A stretch of DNA of 64,000 nucleotides from Pochonia chlamydosporia 170 (lineage: Eukaryota > Ascomycota > Sordariomycetes > Hypocreales > Clavicipitaceae): positions 248,001 through 312,000 of the forward strand of contig NW_019154048.1 in assembly GCF_001653235.2 (NCBI RefSeq), in the 5' to 3' direction. Below the pieces are notes generated by a model. It had not been told where the DNA came from, made no database searches, and saw nothing but the letters and a program-made list of their open reading frames with translations. Both the position numbers and the translations under genes were made by a program. Shown here in pieces: positions 34,977 to 44,705 of this stretch. Every line of letters starts with the position of its first letter. Within the stretch, counting starts at the first letter, position 1.

Positions 34977-36682
34977 TCAATGTCCTTCTTCCTCGACTTC
35001 CTGTTCACTCTCCTGTTCTGATTCTTGTGAGTCTTCCGACTCTCCTGACTCTACGTCTCTCCAATGATCAACCCACACTATTCTTGCCGCTGCCTCCTCA
35101 GCTGTCATCCGCTTCTCCGGCTCATGTTGCATCAAACCCTCCATCACACCGAGCAAACAACGCACTGCCTGGTAGTCGTCTTCCATGCATTCAGCCTTCT
35201 CAATGCCATCGTTTTTCTCTGTTTTTAAGATGATTTCCTGTCTTCGCGGTTCGAAACTCTCACTCAGGGGGCTGAGGTGGCTTATCCAGCCATCGGCTGG
35301 TTTGATGGTCAGTCAGTCTCTCTGGAAAGTGCAAAGATTGTTGATCATTGAACCGGGAATAGAATCCGAGAAACAATGTGACTGCTACTAGTCATAGAAA
35401 GAAGGAAAGAAGGGAGAAATCTCACGTAGACAAATTAGCTGGGGCCTTTCTTTTTCCTTTTCCATCTGTTGCCATTGCTCATGCCACGCCGACGGAAGTG
35501 GTCCTAAAACCTGAACTTGCTGCTGGATCTCCTCTTCCTTATGCATGGGAACCCCCCACGGCCCCATTTGGTACAACAAGAAGTGAATCTAGGGCACACA
35601 TATCAGATAATCGACGATACGGAGCACATTGTAGGTATACATACCACACACCCTACGCGCCACAAGTCGTGTCGATGGTCGAAGGAACCAACGAAAAGGG
35701 TTTCAGGGGGTCTCAAGTCCGGCGGCTGCGCAATCTTTGCTCTTGTTTCGCCCATGGGGAACGACTCCCCCTAATCTAGGAGCCTGATATCTTCGTCTGG
35801 GCCGTCATACCAATTCTGCCACCAGGCCAGTGGAAATAGGTGTCTTGGAAGATTCGCGGGCCGCGGCTGTGGGCCGATGTATTCAGACACCAAGGGATCG
35901 CCGCCCAGAGCTTCTAGGATTTCGTCGTTTGCATGGTCGAGCAAGCAGTTGAAGGCGACGTTTCCAGGTGATATATCTGTTCTCATTAGCATGAGCGTTA
36001 AATGGTGAGTGAAATGTTAGAGTCGTATACCTGCGTGTACTACCCCGTAGCGATGTATAGTGTCAATAGCCTCTACTAACTGGCGAGGTGCTCGTAGAAT
36101 GGTGTCGGGGGAAAGTTTTCTGGTACATCCATGATATTATAAGACTTTATCACGAAAGAGAGTGTTGGTCCTAAAAGTTCAGTGACGATGCATGTGTGAG
36201 TTCCGTTTGGGCCATGGTGTTGAAAGGTATCTAAAAGCTGGGCAAAGCATCTCGCGCTTGACGAGTCGCTGGATGTGTATCCTCGCTCCAGAATGGCAAA
36301 GGCTTTGATCTCCGGCTCTTCATCTAGGGAATTTGCTGAATCACTGGCCTTCTTGATCTTCAAGGCAACCCATCGTCTGTGAGATTTGCTTTAGTGGGAA
36401 ACGGAGGACTAGCAAGTTAAATGGAGGGTCATACTCTTCATGATTATCTCTCGCCAGCCAGACAGTGGAAAAGCCCCCATAGCCAAGCTTATATCGAACG
36501 GTATATCTGCCGTCATGAAATGTATCACCAACTCCTACTGGGTGAAAGCCCCCGTCGATGTAGAGCTCTAATGGCTCATGGGGTTGAACGAGTGAAGGAT
36601 GGCTGTACTCGTCTTCCCAAGTGTAGCCGCCTGCAAATCGTTGTTTATGCGCAGGTCTATTCGGGGATGTGTCTGGCACCAT
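34977..36682 (-). pseudogene. SRPK-like protein kinase, broken by frameshift and stop
   Basis: Five exons can be traced: 36682-36435, 36376-36031, 35976-35645, 35588-35426 and 35296-34977. Kinase features are clear: YKLGYGGFSTVWLARD (glycine loop), WVALKIKKA (VAIK lysine), HADISPGNVAF (catalytic loop with Asp), RPPETLF and a C-lobe ending HEPEKRMTAEEAA. Two lesions exist. First, in exon 2 a run of five C (plus-strand G run 36107-36111) lacks one base: before it the frame reads MDVPENFPP, after it DTILRAPRQLVEAIDTIHRY in another frame, and the exon phases only fit if one base is missing. Second, at the DFG position the frame reads IRLLD-stop-GESFPMGE (TAG at 35773-35771); a single G-to-A change in a TGG codon would explain it. 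All splice sites remain intact, so decay is recent or the lesions are sequencing errors. Otherwise it would encode a ~550-aa kinase of the expanded fungal SRPK-like group. Confidence 0.85.
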
Positions 36683-36998
36683 GGCTTTGCGTAGCGCAGA
36701 TAAATTGCAGATATGATACAAGGATCTTGACGTGGCCGAATAGTTTTACTTAACAAGTTCTGCGCTCAAGGGATTCAAGGTTATAAATGTAGCAACGACA
36801 AATGATCTGAGGTCGCACACAACTCCGTTTTGGCGCTGTTGGGCCAAATTCCGTGTGAGCGGTGAGCGCGTTGGTTCTGTAACATGACAAAAATAAACGA
36901 ACAGAAGACAATGAGCAAGTGAGTCTATTCGCCACCATTTTCAGTATCATACAATCCGCTGCGTAACCAAATAGGGGCGGCTATTCTACGACTGATAC
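36683..36998. other. Intergenic region between kinase pseudogene and AtuA gene
   Basis: Upstream region of the broken kinase and 3' UTR of the AtuA-family gene. No exon or clear promoter motif seen. Confidence 0.45.
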
Positions 36999-39159
36999 CT
37001 AAAGGGAGGACGCTTTAGTAGAGAAGTAGTTCTTTGGTAGCTTCATCCGTGCTATACCAGTATGCTGCTGAGATCCATGCACATCATCCTCCATAAAGCT
37101 ACCAGCAGACGTCATTTTTCCATTCCTAAACCGTGGGATCGTAACCTTAAAGGCAAGAGCAGGCTCAAAGAATCCCATCCAAATGATATCCTTCTGATCA
37201 ATGTTGAGAGCCTGAGAGACATTCTCCGCTGATACGACATCGCAATCCTGTATTCGGCCATATATTTCTCTTGTGAAGAACAGAATGTCGATAGTAATCT
37301 CATAAGGGCCGGCGTTCTTGGACCGCAGAATCTCTGATACATCCGAGAGAGTACCGGGAGAGCTCGCGGGGCCTTGAAAGATTTGGCCGTTGGTTTCATT
37401 TTTATCTGTATGCTTTAACGATGTGCCGGCGAGTTGAGTTTGGATACCTTCGATACTGCCTTTCAAGCCGTTGTTTGGCAGGGTGTCTTGTCCATTGCCA
37501 ATAAATGACACATTAGACCGAATCAGTGGCGTAACTTTGTTAGAAACCTCACAAGTGGACGCTGGGAGTCGCTCCTCTCCGAGATCTAGTTCCATGAGGT
37601 GATAAATGCAGAACTGGGCACACTCTCCCAGTTCAATCTCAGTCAGGCCACCAATCCCAAACCCAAAGTTTCCAGCAGTGGCTTTCTGCCCTGGATACGA
37701 CCCGTGCTATTCCTGTTAGTCTGTCCTATCTACTATCTAGGAATTCGTGACGCACTCACAATCATGGCAATCCTCGCCTTGGAGGCAATACTCGTGGCAA
37801 GCTGTTGGTTTTGAGCCAGAGCCTCAGCCACTATGAATATTTCAGCAGGCGCGTTCGCTGCATCTCTTTGGGATCCATAGACATGGAAGTCGAGCTGCCA
37901 CATTCCTCCAGCTTCTGGATGTTGCTGTTGGGCATATTTCTTAACTCGAGCTAGCAATGTATCGATTTGCCTGATCAAAATACCTGTGGCAAATGTTAGT
38001 TCGGCAAGTAATGAACACTAGGACAAAGAAACTCACTGTCTTTAACGGTACCCAAAAACATTGTGCGATATCCAATAGTACGAGCCGCTTCCAGCTTTAA
38101 CTGGTAAGGCGCACCGTCATTCTTCAAAGGTCGAAAGTTACTACCGCTAACTCGGACAGATCTTCCATCCTCGAGCTGCTCATACTTGGATTGGTCCAGG
38201 TAAAGAACACCGCCCGGTCCTCTTAGAATATCCGGTCTAGTATTCTCATATAAGGCATGTGCAGCCACAGAGATCGGTGTGCAACGGGATGCAGGATCAA
38301 TGGGCCAAACATCAAATCTGCCATCCTCATAGGTTGCCGAAACAGCACCCGAGGATTTGGGAGTAGAGCATAAGCCGCCGCATTCCAAAATTTTGCCCAT
38401 GTGTAGGAAACCACCAACTCGCTTGTCGATATCTTCGGGACTTATGTTTGGAAATCGCCGCCGCAGCTGGAACATTGCGTATGCTGCGTATGGAGCTGGA
38501 TCATACGCTCTGCCGGCCACAATAACGTTGAAATCCGGATTAGCTTCCATAGTATCGACAAATGGTTCAGGTCCTATTTGGCCAACTATTCTCCGCGACG
38601 AGTTAATGTCGTCCTCGGAAAGCGGTGGCACACATGGTCCGCAGCCTGTGATGCGTCCTTCCTTGAGACGTGACGAAACTGTTGCTTTGTCGATGCTAGA
38701 GAATATCGAGATGATCTTGAATCGATGCCCACTGAGACATACAAGGTTAGTGCGAATCACTAATATAGGCATCTGTGTTACGTACTGGTATCTTTCATCT
38801 GCTGCAACTTCCTCTAAGATCTGGCACATTTCTCCTACATGTTCGTCTGTACCATCGCCACCAGCAGAGGAAAATATCAAGGGGACATGGAATCTGTAAA
38901 CTAGCGCTAGTAGTTTGGCCAAATCCTTTACGTAGGCTGATCGTGGGCATGTCATTGACCCAAAGGCAAGCTTTCCTGGGCCGCTGTCGGTCGACCCAGA
39001 GTCCAAAATGAGTGCAGTTGGGATGCCAGTGGATACAGCCGTTGCGAGCTCCCTGGCTGTAGAATCCTCATCTAAGCCGTATCCCAACATACCTACCGGT
39101 GTGACGATATAGCATATTGGGCTGGTGCCCGCTGCTTTCGACTCAGTGATCGCTTCCAT
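36999..39159 (-). CDS. AtuA/DUF1446 family protein with C-terminal DUF4387-like domain
   Basis: Four exons: 39159-38786, 38731-38037, 37983-37760 and 37706-36999, 666 aa; introns are 53-54 nt and all phases fit. The first intron is a multiple of three and readable through, but has a full donor GTACGT, branch CACTAAC and acceptor CTCAG. The first ~450 residues match the AtuA/DUF1446 family: CYIVTPVGMLGYGLDED, ILDSGSTDSGPGKLAFG, FSSAGGDGTDEHV, RITGCGPCVPPL, VIVAGRAYDPAPYAAYAM, HMGKILECGGLCSTPK. The last ~200 residues resemble the companion domain: PGQKATAGNFGFGIGGLTEI, NAGPYEITIDILFFTREIYG, DVHGSQQHTGIARMKLP. In bacteria AtuA is linked to acyclic terpene (citronellol/geraniol) and related branched acid catabolism; the exact reaction is not established. 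It is head to head with the MFS gene. Confidence 0.88.
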
Positions 39160-39843
39160 TTGCACCCGATAAATGCAGGATTTGGGATCGATGTGTGAAG
39201 TCCAGGACAACCAAAATCAGATAATGCTGATTTGCTGACCACTAGAGGTCAAGAAAAAGTTAAGATTTATAGTTATGGTCGTCTAGGCGAAAGAAATCTC
39301 AGTGTGAAGCAATCTTCACATGCTTTACGATGGACTGTGGCGAGGCGTTTGCACAGGATGCCGCATTTCGCATCTCATGCCGAATCTCGCACACCAGCAA
39401 GATCTCCGCAGAGCGTGTGAGAGAAAACGCAACCCAGACTCGTAAGCTGGTGGCTTGGTCAAGGTCAATTTGGCATTAATGTCATGTTCCTTGCAATGAT
39501 ACTACTTCCCCTCCCAGCCCATTGATATGCGAAGTTCGGCCTTTGGGCCGAAACTCGCTCCAACTGCTGATTGGCCACACTTACACATCCAATGCCGCAT
39601 GGCATACGATCTTATGCTTAAATGTGATTAAGTCCGAAAACCTGCCGAGGATACGAGTTTTGATAGTGTGTAAGACTGTTAGACAGCAATATAAATGACG
39701 GAGTCAATTTGGCATCCAAGTCCGGGGTTACTCTCTGAACAAGCATCAGTACCTTCATATTCTGCTCTCCCGAAGCAACTTGAACTTACATTGTTGAAAC
39801 CTCCTTTGAATCAGGTGCTATATCAATATCTTCATTCCGTGCA
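39160..39843. promoter_or_regulatory. Shared divergent promoter of AtuA and MFS genes
   Basis: A 684-bp region between two divergent start codons. It contains a strong inverted repeat at 39535-39552 and a TATA element (TATAAAT, 39690-39696) for the MFS gene. A single regulator bound at the repeat could control both genes. Confidence 0.65.
39535..39552. promoter_or_regulatory. Inverted repeat with CGG-N8-CCG, candidate zinc-cluster operator
   Basis: TTCGGCC-TTTG-GGCCGAA is a perfect 7-bp inverted repeat with 4-bp spacer. It extends outward with GCGA..., giving 11 of 13 paired bases. Inside it, CGG and CCG triplets are 8 bp apart, the arrangement bound by dimers of Zn2Cys6 proteins. Such a gene lies 2 kb downstream (41915-43984). 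Confidence 0.5.
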
Positions 39844-41493
39844 ATGGACCAACCGGAATCTCAGCAGAATACTGCCGATTTCGACAAAGCAGCACGAGCA
39901 AGCCATATTGAATTGGCTCCAACGTCAAGCTCCTCCGCTGCCGCAAATGTCCGACAAGAGGCCATTATATCGCCAAACGCCAAAGATGCAATGCCCCCAA
40001 CCTCAGAAGATGAGGCAAACATGCCATTGTGGACGGCCATGCGCCAATATCCCAAAATAGTGTGGTGCTTTGCCTCGCTTACCATTATCTCTGTTGGATG
40101 GGGCTTTGATCTCGTACTCATTGGTTCCATCACTGCCGTCAGACCGTTCCAAAAAGATTACGGCCAATATTATGAAGATAAATGGATCATACCGGCCCTT
40201 TGGTTGTCTCTCTGGTCGGCGTCCACCCCGATCGGCATGGTCATAGGTTCAATATGGGGAGGGTTGCTCCAGGACCGCATCGGACGCAGATGGACTCTCA
40301 TGGCCGGCAGTTTCATCTCTGCTATAGCTGTGGCTATAATATTCTGCTCCTATCTTCCGGAGAGCATAGAAGGTCGCCGGACAAGTTTCTTCATTGGAAA
40401 GATTATCCAAGGAACTTCGGGCGGCATGCTCAAGTCGACTGCGATAACGTACATCTCCGAAACTTCACCTGTGTCTATTCGAGCACCGGCCATGGGGCTC
40501 TTTCCTATGGGAAATCTTCTTGGTCAGCTTATTGGAGCCATTGTCGTCTTTTTCATCAACAACATCGAAAGCCATACCGGATATCTTGGCGCCTTTGGAG
40601 CCCAGTGGCTTCTCGCAGTAGCTCCTTTCATTCTCGCATGTGTTATACCGGAAAGTCCGGCATATCTCGAGTCAAAAGACAAGAGGGAAGACGCTTCCAG
40701 AGCTGCATATAGACTCTTTGCACCAAAGACAGATCCACTGGTGGTTTTGGCGCAGCTACGGGAAACCCTTGCCGAAGAGAGAGCCATCTTGGGCAATGCA
40801 AGCTACATTACTTGTTTTCGCGGCCGAAACACGCGCCGCACAATGCTTATTATCATGGTCAACTTCTTTCCATCCATGTTTGGGCTAGAGCTATTGTCAA
40901 AGTCAAGTTATTTTATTCAAACTGTCGGCATGCCTTCAAGCCAGAGCCTAATATTTCTTATCGCGGGTATCGTGGCAGGCTGTATTGGCAACCTAATTGG
41001 AATGTATATTCTTTCGCGAGTTGGGCGACGAGTCGCCACGCTTTCGTCTCTTGGTGTCACCGCCGTTCTCTGGGTAGGCATGGGTATATCAGGGTCTTGG
41101 ACCGGGCCTGCAGTCTACTTCTTTGCTTGCGGTATAATGACGGCCGTCATCGTTGTCTGCAGCTTAGGTGTTTGGCCAGCGGTTTACGCTATTTCAGGTG
41201 AAACCAGCTCGTTGCAGCTGCGGGCCAAGACCCAAGCCATTGGTCAAGTCGTTCAACAAGCTTCATCCGTCGTGATGCAATTCGTACTCCCATTTATTTT
41301 TAATCCTGACTCAGGGGATTTGGGTGTTAGGACAGGATTCGTCTTCGCAGGAACGTGTGTCATTGCCTTCGCACTGACGTGGTTCTTCTTACCGGAGATG
41401 AAGGGCAGAAGCACGTTGGAGCTCGACCAGATGTTTAATCTCGACCTGCCTGCTAAGGAGTTCAAGAAATGGCGGCGAGAGCACGAGGAGTAG
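39844..41493 (+). CDS. MFS transporter, sugar-porter type
   Basis: Intronless, 549 aa. About twelve transmembrane segments follow a ~70-residue soluble N-terminus. Sugar-porter marks: GWGFDLVLIGS in the first helix, LLQDRIGRRWTLMAG after helix 2, GKIIQGTSGGM, PESPAYLESKDKRED before the central loop, LSRVGRRVATLSSLG in the second half and FLPEMKGRSTLELDQMF at the end (the usual PETKGR has Met for Thr). The form is close to fungal maltose/alpha-glucoside-type permeases, but substrate specificity cannot be read from sequence and related proteins also carry non-sugar compounds. It shares a promoter with the AtuA gene and is followed tail to tail by a Zn2Cys6 regulator, so import of the compound handled by this cluster is the likely job. 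An out-of-frame ATG at 39695 lies next to the TATA element and is probably upstream of transcription start. Confidence 0.92.
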   Translation: MDQPESQQNTADFDKAARASHIELAPTSSSSAAANVRQEAIISPNAKDAMPPTSEDEANMPLWTAMRQYPKIVWCFASLTIISVGWGFDLVLIGSITAVRPFQKDYGQYYEDKWIIPALWLSLWSASTPIGMVIGSIWGGLLQDRIGRRWTLMAGSFISAIAVAIIFCSYLPESIEGRRTSFFIGKIIQGTSGGMLKSTAITYISETSPVSIRAPAMGLFPMGNLLGQLIGAIVVFFINNIESHTGYLGAFGAQWLLAVAPFILACVIPESPAYLESKDKREDASRAAYRLFAPKTDPLVVLAQLRETLAEERAILGNASYITCFRGRNTRRTMLIIMVNFFPSMFGLELLSKSSYFIQTVGMPSSQSLIFLIAGIVAGCIGNLIGMYILSRVGRRVATLSSLGVTAVLWVGMGISGSWTGPAVYFFACGIMTAVIVVCSLGVWPAVYAISGETSSLQLRAKTQAIGQVVQQASSVVMQFVLPFIFNPDSGDLGVRTGFVFAGTCVIAFALTWFFLPEMKGRSTLELDQMFNLDLPAKEFKKWRREHEE

Positions 41494-41914
41494 TACAAAC
41501 TGCTGCTGAAATATTGAGCACTTGACCGGTGCGCCGTTGCATTTGTAGAGGAAAAAGTCAAGAACAACCCCGATTGCACTGAGTTAAGGAACCCTTAGAG
41601 TCGGTCTTGTTACGTGTACGTATCGAATTAGCCATGCGACTCTAATTAGATGTATTACCTGGGTCCAATATACAAGGCTTTCTTCTCGTCAGAAGTGAAA
41701 TAGTTGGCGCCATCGTAATGCCGGGGTTGCATTGTATCTTTTGTCAAGTAGCGAGGATGTTGCACCGAAGTGAATATTGATGTCGAAACAGCCGTGTTAA
41801 AGGCTGCCATCATGTAAAATCCGCTTTAGACGAAAGACGTGCAGTGAATTATTGAGCCATCAAAGTCAGCCATATAAATGGAAAAGACATACGTTTCTAC
41901 TGTATTCCAATATG
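41494..41914. other. Convergent intergenic region
   Basis: Holds the 3' UTRs of the MFS gene and the second Zn2Cys6 gene. No exon or repeat seen. Confidence 0.5.
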
Positions 41915-43984
41915 TCACTCAAGCTGGAGGCTGGAGTCAATATCGGCCATATTCAGATCCGGAAGCGGCCCGTCCCAAAACTCAAGAAGAAAGTCCATCA
42001 TCGAGCCCGCTTGTTCTGCGCCAGGAGACGAAACTGGGAGTCGCTCAGTTTGAATGGACTGGTCGCCGCCATCTGCGCTCAACTCTTCAAGTGTTTCGCC
42101 TTCACGAATGGTGACTGGTCTACCTCGTATCTCTGCGGCAGTACTCAATGCATCCAGGAAAATCGACACGCCCATGAGGTGCGTAAGCCGCAGCTTCAAA
42201 GCTGAATCAAGTGTATCCTGGTTCAGCCGTGCAATTGTCTCAAATACTTTGGCTGCTCTGGCATATTCGTCACCGTCTTCAAAAGAACAGACTGAGAACA
42301 CATTCTGGGCAAGTTTGATATGAGTCGCCGCAGCGGCTTGCTCTTCTTTCGGGGCTGCGCTGTTGAGGTAGAAGAATTTGAGTAGGAGGATGGTGGCAAA
42401 GGCCAGTCCTCGATAGTTGTTCTTTGGCAGAGACCTGCGTTTACGCAGGGAGAGTGTGTCTTCTGCACCACCGCCATCGATGGCTTGATGCAAAGTTGAG
42501 ATTTGTACGATTCTCAGCGCAGTGGTGAGCGCATTCTTGGAGGTGACGTGGTATGATGGAGATTCGGGTGATAGTTTCGTCATTAGGAGAGCATAGAAGT
42601 GCAACTTGACGTCCAGAATGCTGGGTCCAGCGCCATAGTCTCCGTTCTCCCTGTCAGTGAAGGTGGATTGGAGAACGTCGAGTTCGCTTTCCACAAGCCG
42701 CATTATGGACGCACATGCATCCAGATCGCTGGCGTGAGACACCATACTGGCGTATTTTGCGACTACAACCTGAACCCTCACGTAGAATTTGAACTTGTGA
42801 TCCAAATTGGTTCGACGGAGCAAGTTCTGAATGGTCGTGAGATCATAGCCAGCATCAATCGGTGGACAAAGCCCCTGATGAAGGCTAAGACTGCTAAACG
42901 TAAGAAAATGTTCCGTCAAAACGCTCAAAGAGGACGCGGAATATGTAGCTTACGATGTAGCAGCGTAAAAGCACCCCAACCAAGTGTTAACCCTCTCATC
43001 AGCGCTACCAGCAGCGACGCCAAGGCTGCGGAGAGAGGGCACAACTTGGTCACGATCAAGACCCAAATAGCGCGAAGCGTGAATGGCCATCCCACAATAC
43101 AGCCAACTTGGGTCACGGGCTTGAAACATCACAGGCAGTGGCCATACGCTCAAGAATAAAAGGACATGGATTCTGTCCAGCGGCAAAGGTGCGTCCATGA
43201 TGTCGTTCCGGAGACACTTTTCGTAGGACCGAATCAAACATATGTAGAGTTCACCATCTATCATGTCTCGGTGGTGAGAGAGAACAATCATTATAATAGT
43301 CCAAAACAATAACGGCTTCTGGGTGTACATTTGCTTAGCGCAGATGGCGCCAATGATGGGAAATTGTGGAAGAAACAAGTCTGTGAATCTGAAGAATTGA
43401 ACATGTCAGCATGTGTCCCACGAAAGCGCAGCTTGAAAACTTGCTCCAACTGACATATTGAGTGCCTCCGTAGCAAGCTTGGAGTCTAGATCAAGCCCTT
43501 CTAGACGTAAACGTTCGTTGCTCAAGTCCAAGTCATGGTTAGCTTTCGTGGCGTCATGTTCTTTATACCTCAAGCCCTGGTCCGAGGCCGCCATCGATGT
43601 AACTTGTGTTGTAGAAGAGCCTCCATGTTGCTGACCACGCAATTCCTCCAGCTCTTTACGCATATACTCAAGTTTCCTACAGAGACGGTCAACTAGGACG
43701 AATGGCTATGACTGGGACTTCATAGGACGAACTTCCTTGCAGGCGTTCTTCGGAAGGAAGAGTCCACTGTGCAAAATAGCTGCCGGGCATGACATCTTGA
43801 ACATGGATTTGGAAACGTTTCCTTCGAGTCGCACTTGAGCTAATGACCTGTCAGAATGGTCTCATAGAGCATTGATGCTGTGTACGGATGTGTGAACCAC
43901 CCACTTACCTACCTTTGCTTGTTTACATTCGGTGCATGCCCGTACAGGCCGAGAGCTTGTAGAGATGGCCGAGCCTGAAGACAT
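41915..43984 (-). CDS. Zn2Cys6 transcription factor of the AtuA/MFS cluster
   Basis: Five exons: 43984-43913, 43839-43733, 43676-43441, 43380-42954 and 42893-41915, about 606 aa. Four boundaries are clear. The third intron (43440-43381, donor GTTTTC) is the least sure, though it keeps phase. The zinc cluster begins at residue 17 and is split by intron 1: RACTECKQAK / LKCDSKETFPNPCSRCHARQ. Intron 2 uses the unusual donor GTTCGT, like the other zinc-cluster gene here. A coiled segment (KKLEYMRKELEELRGQ) follows. The middle homology region shows LLFWTIIMIVLSHHRD, AIHASRYLGLDRD and NTWLGCFYAATSSLSLHQGL. The C-terminus is acidic (FLLEFWDGPLPDLNMADIDS), a likely activation domain. Its position beside the AtuA/MFS pair makes it the best candidate regulator of that pair. 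Confidence 0.88.
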
Positions 43985-44705
43985 TGGACTGTTTCAGCTA
44001 TGTCTCGCCGATTTCTAAATGCATCATAGGCGTCGCATTCCAGAACTGTTGCCGGTAGCAGTTGTTGAAGTACGAATGATTGCAAGTGGGAGCATAGGGG
44101 TCGACGATGGAGGCCATACGTAGGTTGTGTCACGTGTTCCAGATCCCACGATTTGTTTCTCTTCTTATCCGTATAAAACGCCAAAAATAGCCTCTATGCA
44201 TGAGATAAGTGTCTATCTGGGATATTGTATTCTTCAAATGCATGCAACAAAGGAGGTTTGTCGTCAGCCACATTTGCTCCCGTGCGGAACGTTGCTGGAG
44301 TTTGCCCCACGATGGGGTCCTGAAATCGAAGGAACAAATGCACACTTATCAAGTGCAGCATATGGATACTGGCAACTTTGGCAAGGAAATTACGGAGTTT
44401 GGGTGAGACGGTCCGCAAGGCTTCAAGCTCATTTGAATAGCTGCCAAGTACCGGGCAGCATTGGCAGTACAGACTACGACCAAAGGGGGGAACGAGAAGA
44501 TTCAGGGTAAGAGAGTATCACTTTAGCAGAGAAGAAATATAAAATGAGATGAGATCAGGCGTCATCAGCCTCAGTAATGTCATGATTCAAATGTCCCCAA
44601 TAGCAAATAAGAAACTCCATATATCCATCCATCCAGCAATCTAAAAGCAACGCATCGCAATGCACGCACACACGCTCAAAAGCCACCGTAAGCAAACCGT
44701 ACAAA
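43985..44705. other. Intergenic region upstream of Zn2Cys6 gene
   Basis: Holds the promoter of the zinc-cluster gene and the 3' UTR of the histidine kinase. The open frame at 44127-44510 has no supporting feature. Confidence 0.5.

Noticed and set aside
39695..40060. 121-codon frame overlapping the MFS start
   Set aside because: Out of frame with the transporter, and its ATG overlaps the TATA element, so it is likely not transcribed.
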